Source: Hymenobacter glacialis (GTDB lineage Bacteria > Bacteroidota > Bacteroidia > Cytophagales > Hymenobacteraceae). Taken from it: DNA of 64,000 nt. A program made the translations under genes and the position numbers. The notes under the pieces were generated by a model. That model was not told where the DNA came from, made no database searches, and saw nothing but the letters and a program-made list of their open reading frames with translations. Location: NCBI RefSeq assembly GCF_001816165.1, contig NZ_MDZC01000079.1, positions 1 through 64,000 on the forward strand, written 5' to 3'. Positions within the stretch are counted from its first letter, which is position 1. Every line of letters starts with the position of its first letter. Below are positions 62,965-64,000 of this stretch, piece by piece.

Positions 62965-63543
62965 TTAGAAGGTAAAGCGCAGGCTCACGGCCGCGTCGTT
63001 GTAGAAACCGGTGTAGCCGTTGAAGACGTCGAAGAATGGCTTGTAGTCCACGGCCACCACAAACGGCAGGTCGGTCAGCTTGTACTCCAGGCCCAGAATG
63101 AGGTCGGCACCGAAGGCCACGTAGGTTTCCTCGTCGAAGCGGTAGTCGCGCACCAAATACCTGTCGCCCTTGCGGCCCTTGTAGTAGTAGCGCTCATCGG
63201 CGAAGTAGTAGCGGCCCTGGTAGGACCCGGCGTGGAAGCCGGCACCATAGTAAAACTGCAGGCCTTTCACATCGGCCACGCCGTGGTGCTTCTCGCCCAG
63301 CACCGTGAGCCGGATGCCGCGGGCTTTGTACTCTGTCGTGAGCAGGCCTTCAATGGCTACACCCTTGCCGCTACCTACAAAGTGCTTGACGGTAAGGCCC
63401 GAAGAATAGCCGCCGCCGCGCAGGCCGATGCCGGTATTGTACCCTGAGCTGCCGCCGCCGCTGCCTTTTTTAGATTGGGCGCTGGCTGTGAAACCCGGCA
63501 GGGCAAGCAGGATGATAAGAAGAATAAACGGTATGCGTTTCAT
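62965..63543 (-). CDS. Small outer-membrane beta-barrel-like protein, paralogue 2
   Basis: A 192-residue secreted protein (signal FILLIILLALPGFTASAQ) with a barrel-like pattern: YNTGIGLRGGGYSSGLTVKHFV, VAIEGLLTTEYKARGIRLTVLGEKHHG, LQFYYGAGFHAGSYQG, LGLEYKLTDLPFVVAVDYKPFFDVFN, AAVSLRFTF. The C-terminal Phe is typical for barrels. It has a Tyr/Arg-rich loop absent in paralogue 1 at 48137-48700 (about residues 108-135). Function unknown. Confidence 0.8.
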   Translation of the reverse strand: MKRIPFILLIILLALPGFTASAQSKKGSGGGSSGYNTGIGLRGGGYSSGLTVKHFVGSGKGVAIEGLLTTEYKARGIRLTVLGEKHHGVADVKGLQFYYGAGFHAGSYQGRYYFADERYYYKGRKGDRYLVRDYRFDEETYVAFGADLILGLEYKLTDLPFVVAVDYKPFFDVFNGYTGFYNDAAVSLRFTF

Positions 63544-63616
63544 GTAACGACGAAATGGGTGATGCTAAAAGTTGGACAAAATTAAGCGACCAGCGCCGAA
63601 CTTTAGCCAACTCGGC

Positions 63617-64000
63617 CTAATCCGCCGCAATTTCATCAGACAAGTGAATGCAGACGCCCCCGCCGTCGTCTTCGGCTGCCCGCAACATGGCCGCGGCCAC
63701 TGTACCACCCATCACCGGCCGGTATTTTTCGAGCGGGCCACGCATAAGCGGCTTCAGCACGCCCAGCACGGCCGCCCCGATGCGCTCCCCGAGCCGGGGC
63801 TGGGGCCGGTCGCCCAGCAGCAGCGAAGGCCGGAAAATATGAACGGCCCGGAACGGCAAATCCCGCACAGCGGCTTCCATTTCGCCTTTCACCTTGCTGT
63901 AGTACACCGCCGATTCGGCATCGGCCCCCAAGCTGGAAACCACCATGAACTGCGAAGCGAAATTGCCGGCAGTGAGGGCCGCCACCTTCACCACAAACAA
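63617..64000 (-). CDS. NAD(P)H-binding oxidoreductase, partial at window edge
   Basis: The visible 127 residues are the C-terminal part of an atypical short-chain dehydrogenase of the NAD(P)H-binding group. FMVVSSLGADAESAVYYSKVKGEMEAAV holds the catalytic Ser and Tyr-x3-Lys pair; VHIFRPSLLLGDRPQPRLGERIG and YRPVMGGTVAAAML follow. The N-terminal nucleotide motif would lie beyond 64000. Possible relatives are HTATIP2-like and UbiE-independent oxidoreductases. The gene is cut by the window, not broken. Confidence 0.82.
   Translation of the reverse strand: MFVVKVAALTAGNFASQFMVVSSLGADAESAVYYSKVKGEMEAAVRDLPFRAVHIFRPSLLLGDRPQPRLGERIGAAVLGVLKPLMRGPLEKYRPVMGGTVAAAMLRAAEDDGGGVCIHLSDEIAAD

Overview
The window looks like a piece of chromosome from a GC-rich Bacteroidota, most likely Hymenobacter or a close relative in the Cytophagales. 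The signs are a type IX secretion C-terminal sorting domain, starts without Shine-Dalgarno sequences but with TAnnTTTG -7 boxes, a tmRNA tag (GDYSYAMAA) resembling the one I recall for Cytophaga, Bacteroidota-typical families (DUF5916, DUF4097 proteins), and many intergenic palindromes. This assignment is inference from gene content; no 16S gene is present.

Layout. 0-11.4 kb is a surface-polysaccharide locus between two copies of the radC 3' end: a truncated copy on the left and intact radC on the right. In between lie a secreted T9SS protein, a WcaJ-type initiating sugar transferase, Wza- and Wzc-like export proteins, a decayed flippase, a Wzy/ligase-like protein and a membrane protein with a GEEISWGQR motif. 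The Wzc homologue has lost its Walker residues. 11.4-24.2 kb holds a metallophosphoesterase, secreted proteins, UvsE, a sigma/anti-sigma/DUF4097 operon, a large DUF5916 protein and a HipA-like kinase overlapping a DUF3037 gene. 24.2-32.5 kb starts with an IS5-type transposase relic and a GH26 lipoprotein, followed by a second polysaccharide cluster on the minus strand (WecG, two GT4, one GT2, a Wzx flippase, a membrane protein, one decayed ORF).

32.9-40.3 kb is housekeeping: tmRNA, dnaX with a ten-A slippery run followed at once by out-of-frame stops, an M16 protease and NADP isocitrate dehydrogenase. A single AT-rich HEPN-domain gene (40.4-41.2 kb) stands out as foreign. 41.2-64 kb carries a disulfide oxidoreductase, sucD, a cystathionine beta-synthase-type enzyme, a response regulator, adenine deaminase, cmk, ispH, a RimB-like/RimK/aspartoacylase-like triad, an OmpH/Skp-like protein, an MFS transporter, lipoproteins, a cupin, a frameshifted second (type II) isocitrate dehydrogenase and two related small outer-membrane proteins.

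The clearest leads are the predicted dnaX slippage site, the predicted dead BY-kinase in the polysaccharide locus, the radC-flanked island, the AT-rich HEPN gene, several genes caught in decay (macro domain, flippase, isocitrate dehydrogenase 2), and three families of intergenic palindromes. I found no CRISPR array, prophage, integrase or intact insertion sequence, and I do not claim a wholly new system.
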